Position numbers and translations under genes: made by a program. 64,000 nucleotides of DNA. Origin: Talinum fruticosum (lineage: Eukaryota; Streptophyta; Magnoliopsida; Caryophyllales; Talinaceae). Shown one piece after another: positions 10,283-21,228 of the stretch. How positions within the stretch are numbered: the stretch's first letter is position 1; each line of letters starts with the position of its first letter. The stretch covers positions 310,001 through 374,000 of the forward strand of contig JAITYX010000121.1 of the NCBI GenBank assembly GCA_021018815.1, written 5' to 3'. The notes under the pieces were generated by a model. That model worked only from the letters and a program-made list of their open reading frames with translations. It was not told the DNA's origin and made no database searches.

Positions 10283-11893
10283 ATGCCGAAAAGAGGTTCT
10301 CACCCCGATTTTCTTGGTTCCGCCACAAGAAACCGCCGCACCAAAAGCCAAGACGGCCCTCAAATTCTAAACCTCTTGTCACCCTAGCATCTTACGCTGG
10401 ATGATAAATTCTTCCCAACCACCAAATTTTTGTGGTTGCCTCACATACTGATCGACCGGGTCTACAATTTTCTTTGCTTCGATGAGTTCATTTATCCTGA
10501 ACTCATTTATGAGTTTTACACTCATCTTTCGAGCTCGAAGGTATTCTAACCTCCAGAGTTCGTAACATAACTGTTCGAATCAATACTTCCCTCCTCCATC
10601 GTCCTGTTCAAAGTATCCTCTCTCTTCTTGAACAGCAATCCAATACCTTTCAATGAAGTCGCTGACGACTTCTTTGAAAAGTATGCAAAAGAGTTCCCTA
10701 GGTCACGCAAAAATTTTTCGTGACTCGACTAAAGTCGAAGCTCGTCTTCTATGTTTCTTGTTGATGAGAACTTTCTTCTCACAAGCACTCTAGCAAGGAG
10801 AACCCTAACTCCAAGCACCTCAAAGCACTCTTTGATATCCTAGAGGGTTATCAAGTAGACCTCTTTCCTGCCATCATTGAGCAAATGGCACCTGTGCCGG
10901 CTCAAACTCAGAACAAGAAGAACACCCCTCTCCCTTTCGGTGCTCTTCTCACTCTCATCTTCAAACAATTCAAAGTTCCTCTTCCCTCGGATCTGACCGC
11001 TAGCTTCGAGGCTGCCATTATAGTTGGCAAAAAGGAACTTCGAGGTACGGATACCAGGAAACCTAACCTGGTGTCCGGGTTCACAGCTCGGAGCCGAGGC
11101 CACCTTCTCCGCCTCAGACTCGGAAAGACGCCCCTCTTTCTCTTCCTCGCTCCATCTGGTGGCGCCTCCACCTCAGGTGCTTCTAAAACTCTCTCTTCCA
11201 TTTTGTCCACTGCTTTCATGGACAAAATCTCCTCTGTGGCCTTGGAACTCAAGGACCTCTTCCGGTCATTCAAGACTGTCTTCCGATCTATGACCATCAA
11301 CCGAAAACCGCCCAATCTCAACTCCGAGAGCAACAGGACGTGCTCCTCGAGATGAAGGCTCTAGTAAAGGAGCAGAGGGAGCTGATCGAGCTTCTTCGGA
11401 GAAGACGATCCAAGGCAGCTCGAGATCAAGGAGACTCGGACACTTCGAGGAATCCTCGAGTCCGCCAAGTCCTCCTCCGACGGAGGAGAGGGTGAAGAAG
11501 AAGATCGAGAAGAAGCGTAAGAGCCTGCGGCCGATGCAGCTCTTTTCGAGCATGGTGAGCCAGAAGGCCAAGGAGACTAAGAAGGACAAGGAGCAACAAC
11601 CGAGGGTCCGAGTGCTCCTAAAGCGCAACCGAAGTGATCAGCTCGAGACAGCGATCCGAGTGAGTCGAAGAACTCGTGGACCAAGGACAGTCAGCAGCGA
11701 GGTCAACCTGAGCACATCCCTCCAGTCATTCGGTTCCAAGAGGACGAGCCTCCGAACGACCTAGTTCTGGGTCAGCCACTCAGAACTGAGCCGTTGCCGA
11801 GATCCATGTGCTTCCTCCGCCGTGCTCAAGCACATCGTCAAGATCCTATCAGCGCCGGTGCACCACTCGTCCTTCCTCCTCAACTCCGTCTAA
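10283..11893 (+). pseudogene. Envelope-like ORF of element A
   Basis: Starts MPKRGSHPDF at 10283 and aligns, across frameshifts, with the env-like ORFs of C, D and F. Recognisable pieces are LDDKFFPTTKFLW with VYNFLCFDEFIYPELIYEFY (about 10395-10515), FLNSNPIPFNEVADDFFEKY (10620-10680), an FPFGALL-type segment encoded near 10935, and a C-terminal half (11300-11760) rich in Lys, Glu, Ser and Arg. Stop codons occur at about 10387 and 10547. The family is usually labelled putative plant transposon protein. No signal peptide or membrane segment is obvious, so an actual envelope role is unsupported. Confidence 0.7.
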
Positions 11894-12256
11894 TCCATCC
11901 CCTCCTTAGATTCTTAAGTCTTTTGTTTACAGTGTTTCATTTTTTTTTTGTCCAGACATCAAATATGTACTTCTTGTTGAATTCTTCCCATTTTTTGTTT
12001 TTGCTGAAAGGCAAGGGGAGAATAGATAGAAAATGTTTGTTGTCTTGTTTAGGGGAGTCTTTCTCACCCTGTGTAAATATTTTCTTTCCGTTAAATTAAT
12101 GAAGTACTGCATTTCAGTAATAATCTCAACTTTCTTGCTCTACGATATGTTAGCTCTTGCTATGAAATCTTAAGTTATTTTTCGAGTAGATTTTGCAAAA
12201 GTCACTAACAAAATTTCTGTCTAAGTATGGAATACCTTTCATCAAAAAGGGGAGAT
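11894..12256 (+). other. 3' untranslated region and polypurine tract of element A
   Basis: The T-rich stretch after env ends in AAGTATGGAATACCTTTCA and the polypurine tract AAAAAGGGGAGA (12244-12255), directly before the LTR. The same block precedes the LTR in C, F and E. Confidence 0.75.
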
Positions 12257-13824
12257 TGAAGACTCGGAGTTTATATTTACACTTCTCTCGAGTTCCATTA
12301 AGGAATCAGGTATAAGACTCCTTCTCTCATAGGATTTTTGATTTCAAGCCATTCCATGTGCCTTAGAAATTTTTCGAGTGATATAGCATTTACTCTTAGT
12401 GTTATAGAAAATATTTCATTTGTTTACGTATGACTCGACTGACTCGGAAAGCATACTTGTACTAACCGCTTTACACTTAGTTCCGAGTTACTCAACACTC
12501 GAATTATCGCATGTTTAAACACTCGTATTCACACACATAAACTAAGGTTTGACTTCATGTTACGAGGAGTTATACTACTTCAAGTCGGCTTATTTAGCAT
12601 GAACTTTGCTTTGTCTTGATCAAGTCTGATTACTCTAATCTTCTATTTTTACTTGATTATCTTCTAGACTAACTCGGATAGAATTTTGAGTATCACGGTT
12701 ATTAGACTTAGAAAATTCTATTCCTTTTCCGACTAAGATAATTAGTCACTTAATTATCTTAATTATGTTATTATTCGTGTGTAATCTTGGACCAAAGTAT
12801 TTTATACTTTGAGAACCAAATTAATTTACTTTTGTAGGTTATTCAAACGAGGCTATCCTAATTTTGAACTGCAAAAGTAACCGGCTTCAAAACGTCAAAT
12901 CACCAGCAGACAAGGTCTTTTCCACCTCTCGACCTAGCCCCGCACACCGTGTCGGGATTCTCCGTGTCCAAAATTGGAAATTTGCAACACCAAGCTCAAC
13001 GGTGGTTTCCACCTTATTTTTAAAGACACTACCAGTGGTTTTGGGACTTCTAAAGGAGTCAAGAACCGTTCCTCAACGTTCATATCTCAACGGATATTTT
13101 CTAAGTGACTCGAAAATCCCTTACAACGGTCACAAAGGACCTCCGGTCAAGAAGATGGACACAACGGCTAAGCTGCTTGGTCATCTATAAATAGAAGCCA
13201 ACTTTCAAGACTTGAAGATTGCCAAATCTATTGTTAATACACGTACTTGAGCAAAAAGTCATTGTATTCATTCTCAATCTTCTACTTACAACTCCAATTC
13301 GTATTTAATAACTTTCTTAGTTGTAAGGTCTTGTACTCGATTACAAACACTTTCTTTCTTACTCTAAGAAAGATCCCTTGATCGAGCTGTAAGGGTTAAC
13401 TCGAGCTTAATTGTCCCTAACTCGTAAGGGTGATCTCGATTAGGAAGTACTAGATCGAGATAAGATAATTTCGAGTCTAGAAAAACTTGTAAGGAGTTGT
13501 CTAAGGGAGCAACTAGGGTTGAGTCAGTCTACTAAATTTTGTGGACTCAAAATAGTGGATTTGACTTCGTGCTTGGATTAGCACCGTCCGTGGTTTTCTC
13601 GCCCCAGGAGGGTTTCCACGTACTTTCGAGTTATTACTTTTCTGAGTTCATTTTAGACTCAAGCTGTCACAAAGTTCTGCTTAATCTGTTTTTTCACTCT
13701 TCACTAAATTACGAGTTAGTACTTTTCCGAGCTCATCCTTACGTCTCACTCACCTCAGATCCTTATTTGTTTTAATTTTCAAGCAAGTTTCCTCATCACC
13801 CTATTCACCCCCTCTAGACCTTCA
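12257..13824 (+). repeat. Element A 3' LTR
   Basis: Starts TGAAGACTCGG after the polypurine tract and ends CCTTCA at 13824, followed by CTCAC. It lacks about 25 bp near the end that the 5' LTR has (between CTCTAG and ACCTTCA). TATA box at 13186-13194. Confidence 0.82.
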
Positions 13825-13829
13825 CTCAC
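13825..13829. repeat. Target-site duplication CTCAC, right copy (element A)
   Basis: Matches 3280-3284. What follows (13830-13856) aligns with the last bases of the B LTR at 15669-15695. Confidence 0.75.
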
Positions 13830-13869
13830 TTACTCTCTCCAAGAGCAAGCCTTCCATTGGTATCGAGCT
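13830..13869 (+). repeat. End of element B 5' LTR and its altered PBS
   Basis: Twenty-seven bases ending CTTCCA complete the B 5' LTR. The PBS follows as TGGTATCGAGCT, one base short of TGGTATCAGAGC (CAGAG reads CGAG), the same change as in element C. Confidence 0.7.
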
Positions 13870-13913
13870 TAGCCTTTTAAAAGGATCACACAATCTAAAG
13901 GTGCAAAGATCGG

Positions 13914-15145
13914 ATGGCTCGGAAAGCTAGAGAGTTTGATGAAGGAAGGTCATCTACCAGGCCACAAAAGTTTAAAGGGTCAAACTTTCTACATTGGAAG
14001 AAGATGATGGAATGCTTCCCGATGGATAAAGATGAAGATGTCTCGAACATCATTCAGAATGGGAACTACATCCCAACAAAGATGGGAGGTGTAAGATCCG
14101 TAGCTTAAGAAAAATGCGTGTAGACCACTAAAGACACCGAGGAGTTCGAAAGAACTTCGAGCTATAAACACGAGTGATGTATGCCATCGGCTCTTAAGGA
14201 TACAATAAGGTCTTTGTGTGTGACACGGTTAAAGAGATGTGGGACACTCTTGTCAACATTTATGAAGGAACAAGTCAAGTGAGGTAGGCAAAGATAAGTC
14301 AATATCTTCGCAAGTATAAGCTATTCAAGTTGGAACCGAGAAAAGAATATCTCTCGGATGTATGCTCGGTTCACCGATATTACGAGATAATCTGAAGTCT
14401 CTAGGTAGAAATATCTCACACGAGGAAATGATGAGAAAAATTCTAAGAAGTCTACCAAAGAGAAGATAGGGTCTTAAGGTGAAAACCATTGAAGGGGCTC
14501 GGAACCTCTCTCAAATAAAGCTAGAAGAGCTTATTAGGAAGCTACTCACTCACGAGATTCATCTTGAAGAAGAGGATGCGGAGGTCAGCACCAAAAGAAA
14601 CATTGCACTAAAGGCCTTAGATAGCACACGTGAAAGTGTGAGCGCCTAAGAATCGAAGATCATCCCATCGCACTCATTGCCCGTGGTTTCAAAAAGATGA
14701 TGAAATATAAGAAGTGGCAAAAGAGACCATAGGAAGAGTTCTATAAGAAAGATAAGAAGGACATGAAAGGTAATTACTCATCCCCTTAAAAGTTAACTTT
14801 AACTCGGAACTCTAGCTGGTTTGAATGTGGGAGCAAGGAACCCATAGTCAAGGACTATCCAAATAGACAGAAGGATAGAAAGTAGAAGGCTACGATGGCT
14901 ACCTGGAGTGATGATGACTCGTCCGAAAAGATAATCATGATGACTCAACCTATCTTATGGCATTGACCGACTAAGAAGCTAAATCCGAGTCGAGATAATG
15001 ACAACTCGGATGTTGAGGAGACAAATACTTTCTTAAGTTCTCCAAAGTTGATTTAGCAAGATACATTTTTACATTGGAAGAAAAGTCCAATTCTAACTCT
15101 TTAAATTTCAAAGAGCAACTTGAGTCTCTTACAGTGAGAGCAATG
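13914..15145 (+). pseudogene. gag: Gag of element B, truncated
   Basis: The ATG at 13914 opens MARKAREFDEGRSSTRPQKF followed by HWKKMMECFPMDKDEDVSNI, the Sirevirus gag N-terminus. The central capsid region (about 14160-14560) is recognisable at DNA level but has many frameshifts. The zinc knuckle near 14815-14860 is damaged: the first Cys and the His codon are changed. The basic and acidic segments after it continue to about 15145, where the sequence jumps into the B 3' LTR. This gag belongs to B, not A, because B's own LTR end and PBS directly precede it. Confidence 0.8.
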
Positions 15146-15695
15146 TCTTGAAGGTGGCCGAAATTATTGTCCAACCAATTGCTTGGTCTCACTCTTACTA
15201 AATCTTCAATTTACAACTCCAATTACGTATTCCACATTCTCTCGAGTTGTAAAGTAAATTCTTGTAATCATTTATATGATTACGTTACTTTCTTTATAAG
15301 TCCCTTGACTGAGCTATAAGGGTTAACTCAGCTCGGTTGTCCTTAATTGTCAAGGGTAACTCGGTCGGGAAGTACGAGATCGGGTAAGGGAACTTCGAGT
15401 CTAGGAAAACATTGTAAAGGAATTGTCTAAGGGAGCAATTCTAGTTAGAATCTGTCCTTTGTAATTGAGGATACAATTAGTGGATTTGACTTGGTGCTTG
15501 AATTAGCACTGTCTGTTTTCTACCCTAGCGGGGTTTCAACGTACTTCGTTTGTCAACCTTTACGAGTCTAATCTAAACTCGGAACTTGCCTCTACTCGGT
15601 TTTGTGCAAAACAATTTTTATTTTTATCTAAAATCTTTCATTACCCTATTCACTCCCCTCTAGGGTGACTTAGTCCGTCCAATAGCAAACTTTCA
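15146..15695 (+). repeat. Element B 3' LTR, last 550 bp only
   Basis: Homologous to 2760-3284 of the B 5' LTR, ending CAAACTTTCA at 15695. The first two thirds of this LTR and the internal region up to gag are deleted; the junction near 15146 is abrupt. Confidence 0.82.
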
Positions 15696-15700
15696 GCTAG
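15696..15700. repeat. Target-site duplication GCTAG, right copy (element B)
   Basis: Directly after the B LTR end; matches 1897-1901. To the right, element D resumes (15700-15914 is its pol-env spacer, non-coding). Confidence 0.85.
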
Positions 15701-15914
15701 AAATGAACTTAGAATGTTGATATCCATTTTGCTCATAGTCTAAGTCTAACTCAGTAAATTTTACTGTGTGACTAAGGGCACTTAGAATACTAATAACTCA
15801 TAGCGCAGTTTCACTCGAGTAAATTGATCCATTTGTTATCTATTCAAAGCATATAACACATAATTATAAAAACATAAATCATGCAATAAATCTCATAATC
15901 ATGCATTAATCATT

Positions 15915-18900
15915 CCAAGTTCATTCTTAATAAAACAAAACTGATCCTCACTAAGAGGTTTAGTGAAAATATCAACTAACTGAAACTTAGTAGGAATAAA
16001 TTCAAGCTCAATATTGCCATTCTCACAATGATCTCTCAAAAAATGATACTTGACCGTGAAATGCTTAGTTTTTGAGTGCTTGAACTGGATTCTTAGTTAT
16101 CTTAATTGCACTTTGATTGTAACACTTGATTGGTATGGATGTGAATTATAGTCCAAGATCATTCAAGTGGTGCTTGATCCATAGAATTTGAGCACGAGCA
16201 AGCTCCAACTGCAATGTACTTGAGCCTCATAAGTTGATAGAGCAACCGAGTTCTGTTTCTTTGAGTGCCGGAAGATGAGGGATTGACCCGAAATTAGCAT
16301 GCTCCTGAAGTGCTTATTATATCAACCTTGTATGCAGCATAGTCAGCATCTATGTCTCCAGTGAGAGTAAGTTCTAAGTCTTTTAAAAACCATAGACCAA
16401 GATTCCGAGTCCTTGCAAGATATTTAAAAATTCTCTTCGCCGCAGTGAGATGTGATTGTTTTAGATTAGCTTCAAATGTTGTGCAAAGGCGGACACCGAA
16501 CATGATATCCGGCCTACTACATGTGCCATAAAGTAAAGGTCAAATCATACCTCTATAGAGTTTCGGATCTACAGCTTTACCTTTCTCGTTTGGGTCTTGC
16601 TTCAAATCGCTCCTCATAGGTGTTGCTTTGTGTGCTTCACATCTTGTAGCTTTTATTTCTTCAATAGCTCTTTGTTGTACTTAGATTGATGGACATAGAT
16701 GCCATCCTTGTCTTGGTTGATTAGCGGACCAAGAAAGAAATTGAGTTCTCCTAACACACTCATTTGGAACTCCTGTCTCATCAACTCGGAAAATCTTAGC
16801 ACATAGTTTCATTAGCAGCTGCAAAGATATATCATCAACATATATCTATATGATAAGAAAATCACTCCCCTTGGTTTTTATGAAAAGTGTTTTGTTAATT
16901 TGACCTCTTTTGAAATCATTTTCAGCCAAAAAATTGTTGAGTCTTTGTCATTTGGAACTCCTGTCTCATCAACTCGGAAAACTCGTAGCACGTAGTTTCA
17001 TTAGCAACTGCAAAGATATATCATCAACATATATCTATATGATAAGAAAATCACTCCCCTTGGTTTTTATGAAAAGTGTTTTGTCAATTTGTCCTCTTTT
17101 GAAATCATTTTCAGCCAAAAAATTGTTGAGTCTTTCTCATTTGGAACTCTTGTCTCATGAACTCAGAAAACTCGTATCACATAGTTTCATTAGCAGCTGC
17201 AAAGATATATCATCAACATATATCTATATGATAAGAAAATCACTCCCCTTGGTTTTTATGAAAAGTGTTTTGTCAATTTGACCTCTTTTGAAATCGTTTT
17301 CAACCAAAAAATTGCTTAGTCTTTCATACCAAGCTCTTGGAGCTTGTTTAAGACCATATATATCCTTTTGCATCTTTGGAAATTGAGAGTTTTCAAATCA
17401 AGGGGTTTCTCAACATATACTTCTTCTTGAATAAAACCATTGAGAAATGCACATTTGACATTCATTTGATAAATCTTGATGTTCATGTTAGATGCAAATG
17501 CTAAAATAATTCTAATTGTGTCAATCCTAGCAACACGTGCAAAGGTTTCCCCACATTCAATTCCTTCCGCTTTATTGTATCCCTGAGCCATTAGTCTAGC
17601 CTTATTTCTAACTACCAACCCTTCATCATCCAGTTTGTTGTTCAAAACCCATTTGGGTCCTATTAATAGGTGGTTAGAAGGTCGTTTGGTCAAAATCAAG
17701 ACTTGGTTTTTTGAAATTGATTAAGCTCTTCTTACATGGTCTCTACCCATTCAGGTTCATTTCGGGCCTCTAGTGCATTCTTAGGTTCCGTTAATGACAT
17801 GAATGTAGAAAATGCACACACATTATGCAAAGAAATCGAGTTCTTACCCCACTGTGATATCGGAAAGTATGTTACCAAGTCGGTGACTAGATGCATATTT
17901 GAAAGCTCTACCGCCTTCCGATTTACCAAGTTTGTTGGTTGAATATGTTGATCTTAAGTTGATTGTTCTTGTTGAGTGTCCGCATTGGCTTCTTCGAGCA
18001 TTCCGAGCTGGCTCTTGATTTTGATCATTTTGAGTCGAACATTCCGAGTTGGCTCATTTAGAGTTTACTCATTCCGAGTTGCCTCGGTTCTTTTATTTTG
18101 ACTCTTTCGAGCTTAGCTTTTGCAAGGCCATCTTCATCTCTATTAAGCTTGAGATCCGAGAATGAGGATTTTCTTATCCTTTTAAGATCAATCTCATCAA
18201 AGACAACGTGGATACTTTCTTCCACTTTGTTAGTCCTTTTGTTAGTTACACGATAAGCTTTACTATGAGATGAGTAACCCGGAAATACACGATAAGCATT
18301 TTTATCCAAATGGCCTGATGTAGGAGATGTTAGGCTTCTTTCCCTTGTACAGCTCATAGGGTGTCTTCTTAAGAATGGGTCCGATGAGGCATCTATTGAG
18401 TGCATAATTTCTCTGTATTGATCGCCTCAGCCCATAAATAGTGAGGTAGATCATTTTCAATCATCATGGTCCTTCCTATTTCTTCAAAAGGTCTATTCTT
18501 TCTCTCTACTACTCCATTTTATTGAGAAGTTCTTGGTGCGGAGAAGTTATGCGAGATGTCATCCTTGTCACATAAATCTGCAAATTCTTAGTACTCAAAC
18601 TCTCTTCCATGGTCGGTTCGAATCCTTCGATCCGAGTTTGAGACTCCACTTGAATTTTCCTGCAGATCTTAGTGAAATCTTTGAAGGCTTCATTCTTGTT
18701 CTTCGAAAATGTACCCAGGTAAATCATAAATAATCATCAACAATGACAAGCACATAAGATTTACCTCCTAAGCTTTTCATAGGAATTTCACCACACAAAT
18801 CCATATGAACTAACTCAAGCACTTTGGATGTAGATACGGTTTTGAGTGGTTTGAAAGATGATATGACTTGCTTTCCTTTTATGCATGCTTCATCAATTTT

Positions 18901-19344
18901 ATGTTTTTAAATGCACCGTTAGGTGAACCCCTAACCAATCCATGAGATGTAAGTTTCTTGATAGTATGCATGCTAATATGATCTAGTCTATGATGCCATA
19001 TACATGAATCATCAATCATAGAGGCTTTCAAGCAAGATAAATTCTAAACATATCCGAAAAAGGAATAGTATATGTGTTACTTGGCCTCGGACTTGAGAGC
19101 TGCATCTATATGGTGATTGCATTAGAAATGTAGCAGTTATTCCGAGTGAACCTTACCTCTTGGCATTTGTCACATAGCCGAGAAATGCTAAGAAGATTGT
19201 ACTTAAGCCCTTTGACAAGGTAGAATGGACTAACTGAGTTGTTTCCTTCACCAATCTTGCCAAACTCTAAGAAGAGCATTGCATCTCCTGACATATGACA
19301 AGAGCAACCATTGTTTAAGTACTAGTGACCCTTTCGTTTCGATC
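15915..19344 (-). pseudogene. pol: Pol of element D: protease, integrase, RT, RNase H (dead)
   Basis: Minus-strand order from 19344: protease, GAG-pre-integrase (WYLDSG-type site to about 18960), integrase (18900-18060), RT (17760-16560), RNase H (16500-15920). The protease active site at about 19305 reads YLNNGCSCHMSGD, so the catalytic Asp-Ser of DSG is replaced by Asn-Asn. RT has [17 protein letters not shown] sequence near 17600 and the YVDD region, but the latter lies in a 188-bp tandem triplication (16761-17326) that breaks the protein. The integrase has lost sequence near 18400. The element therefore encodes no working enzyme. Confidence 0.82.
16761..17326 (-). repeat. Tandem triplication over the RT active site of element D
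   Basis: Three head-to-tail copies begin with CATTTGGAACTCCTGTCTCA-type sequence at 16761, 16949 and 17138, giving periods of 188 and 189 bp. Each contains, on the minus strand, the codons for IYVDDI. The copies are nearly identical. Elements A, C and F have this segment once. Confidence 0.92.
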
Positions 19345-21169
19345 ACTTGTAAAACATAAACAAGCTAACTTTCTCACTTTCTCTTACAAACCCAGTAACT
19401 ATCTTTACTGTGGTCTTTCTTTAAGGAAGAGCACTTTTGGGAACCTAGATTTGAATGATTTTGCGTTTGTTCTAATTCGAGTCTTCTTTCTAGGAAACTG
19501 AGTTTGTGCCTCTTTTCATTTAAAATCCTTCCTTTTGTAAATATGTGGATAAGAATTTTTCTTGTAAACTGGTATGGGCTCAATCCTCTTTTCATGAGAT
19601 TCAATGGGACCGTGCTCAGCCTTCCTGAACTTTACAATTCTAGAATCGGTTTTGAAAAGACTACAATAGGAATTAGATTCCTCTTAAGCATTGTAACCAA
19701 GTCATTCTTTCATGAAAGAGACACACCGAGAGCCAAGTAAAAGATTAAGGTTTTTCCGACCTTGACCGAGTTTTAAAACAATCTCTTGAGACTAACCGAG
19801 CTTATTTTTTAGTTGCTCATTCTCTATTCCAAGTGACTCGGACTCGGTCTCATTTTCTTAAGCACTCGGTCTCAAATACTTTCATATTTTGCCTTAGGTT
19901 TTCTAACTTATTTTTCAAAACATTACTCTCAATAGTAAAAGGCTCAAGTTATTCTTTGAAATTTGAAGAGTCGAATTAGACTTTTCTTGCAAAGTAAAAA
20001 TTTATCCGGCTAAATCAACTTTGGAGAACTTAAGGAAGTACTCAATTACCTCCCGAGGACTTGTCTCCTCGGTATTTGAGTTGTCATCGTCTAACTCAGA
20101 TTCAGCTTCGAGTCCGGCAATGTCATAAGACACTTTGAGTCATCGGAATCATCTTCTTCCGATGAGTCATCATCACTCCGAGCAGCTATCATAGCCTTTT
20201 TCTTCTTTCTGTCCTTCTTTCTCTTCGGAAAGTCCTTGACTATGTGCTCCTTGTTGCCACATTCAAAGAAACCACAGTTCTTATTTAAAGATAACTTGGA
20301 AGGCGATGAGTATTTACCTTCATCGCCCTTCTTGTCTTTCTTATAGAACTCTTCCTTTGGCCTCTTTTGCCACTTCTTGTACTTCATCATCTTTTTATAG
20401 CCTCGGGCAACAAGCGCCATAGGATCCTCTTCTAATTCTTAGGAGCTCAAACTTTGACGTATGCTTTCGAGGCCTTTAGCACAATATTCTTTTATGTGTT
20501 GACTGGCATCCTCTTCTTCCAAATGAATCTCATGAGTGAGCAGACTTCCCAATGAGCACATCCGGCTTCAATTGAGAGAGGTTACGAGCCTCTTTAATGG
20601 TTGTCATCTTGAGACCCCATCTTCTCTTTGGTAGACTTCTCATAATTTTTCTAAGCATTTCCTCGTGTGAGATCTTTCTACCTAGAGACTTGAGATTATT
20701 AGTAATCTCTTTGAACCGAGCATACATGTGAGGTATGTTCTCTTTTGGTTTCATCTTGAATATCTCGTTGTGAAGATATAGACTTATCCTCGCTTGCTTC
20801 AATTGACTTGTTCCGTTATAGGTGTTAACCGGAGTGTACCACGTCTCTTTGGTTGTGTTAGAGGCAGAGACCCTGTTGTACTCTTCTGAGCTGATGGCAC
20901 ACATCAATGTGTTCATAACTTTAAAGTTCTTTATGAACTTCTCGGTTTCTTCGAGTGGTGTACTCAGATTTTTCTTTAGGCGCAGATCTTACACCTTCCG
21001 TCTTCATTGGGATAAACTTCCCATTCTGGATTATGTTCCGGACATCTTCATCGTTATCCATTAGGAAGGATTTCATTATCTTCTTCCAATGTGGAAAATA
21101 TGACCCCTTAAACTTGGGTGGCCTGGTAGACGATTTTCCTTCATCAAACTCTACATTGTTTTGAGCCAT
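19345..21169 (-). pseudogene. gag: Gag of element D
   Basis: Starts at 21169 (MAQNNVEFDEGKSSTRPPKF, then HWKKIMKSFLMDNDEDVRNI). A frameshift near 20920 leads into the central capsid region NRVSASNTTKETWYTPVNTY and SLGRKISHEEMLRKIMRSLP (20916-20530). The zinc knuckle at about 20270 has lost its first and last Cys (both now Phe: GFFECGNKEHIVKDF), so it could not bind zinc normally. A coiled-coil-like tail follows (20090-19800). Apart from the frameshifts this is the most complete gag layout in the window. Confidence 0.83.
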
Positions 21170-21214
21170 TTGATCTTTATACCTTTAGATTGTGAGATCT
21201 TCTTGAAAGGCTAA

Positions 21215-21226
21215 GCTCTCATACCA
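21215..21226 (-). promoter_or_regulatory. Primer-binding site of element D
   Basis: Minus strand reads TGGTATGAGAGC just inside the LTR, one base different from TGGTATCAGAGC. It shows that this side of the LTR faces D's gag. Confidence 0.7.
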
Positions 21227-21228
21227 AT

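Larger units (their letters stand above)
3285..13824 (+). mobile_element. Element A: complete Sirevirus-type Ty1/copia element with env-like ORF
   Basis: Two homologous LTRs (3285-4875 and 12257-13824) flank a PBS, gag, pol in the order protease-integrase-RT-RNase H, a spacer with its own TATA box, an env-like ORF and a polypurine tract. CTCAC duplications show it inserted in the 5' LTR of element B. The gag has a central deletion, pol has frameshifts and stop codons, and the RT YVDD motif reads YVDV, so it is not autonomous. Its two LTRs differ at many positions by eye, so the insertion is not recent. Confidence 0.88.
1902..15695 (+). mobile_element. Element B: old Sirevirus, internally deleted, host of element A
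   Basis: B starts with a TG LTR end at 1902 and finishes with CA at 15695, inside GCTAG duplications. It consists of a 5' LTR (1902-3284 plus 13830-13856, interrupted by A), a decayed PBS at about 13858, a gag region (13914-15145), then a direct jump into the last 550 bp of its 3' LTR. The rest of the internal region, including pol and env, has been deleted. The nested element A accounts for most of the length. Confidence 0.8.

Noticed and set aside
10908..11333. Minus-strand ORF of 141 codons opposite the env-like region of A
   Set aside because: Antisense shadow of the env-like ORF; no corresponding open frame in C, D or F.
12257..15145. Tandem arrangement in which A's 3' LTR would also be the 5' LTR of a second element
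   Set aside because: The CTCAC target duplication and the leftover end of the B LTR at 13830-13856 show simple nesting of A in B.
16910..17281. Plus-strand ORF with an internal repeat of about 63 residues
   Set aside because: It is the antisense of the triplicated RT segment; the protein repeat comes from the DNA triplication.
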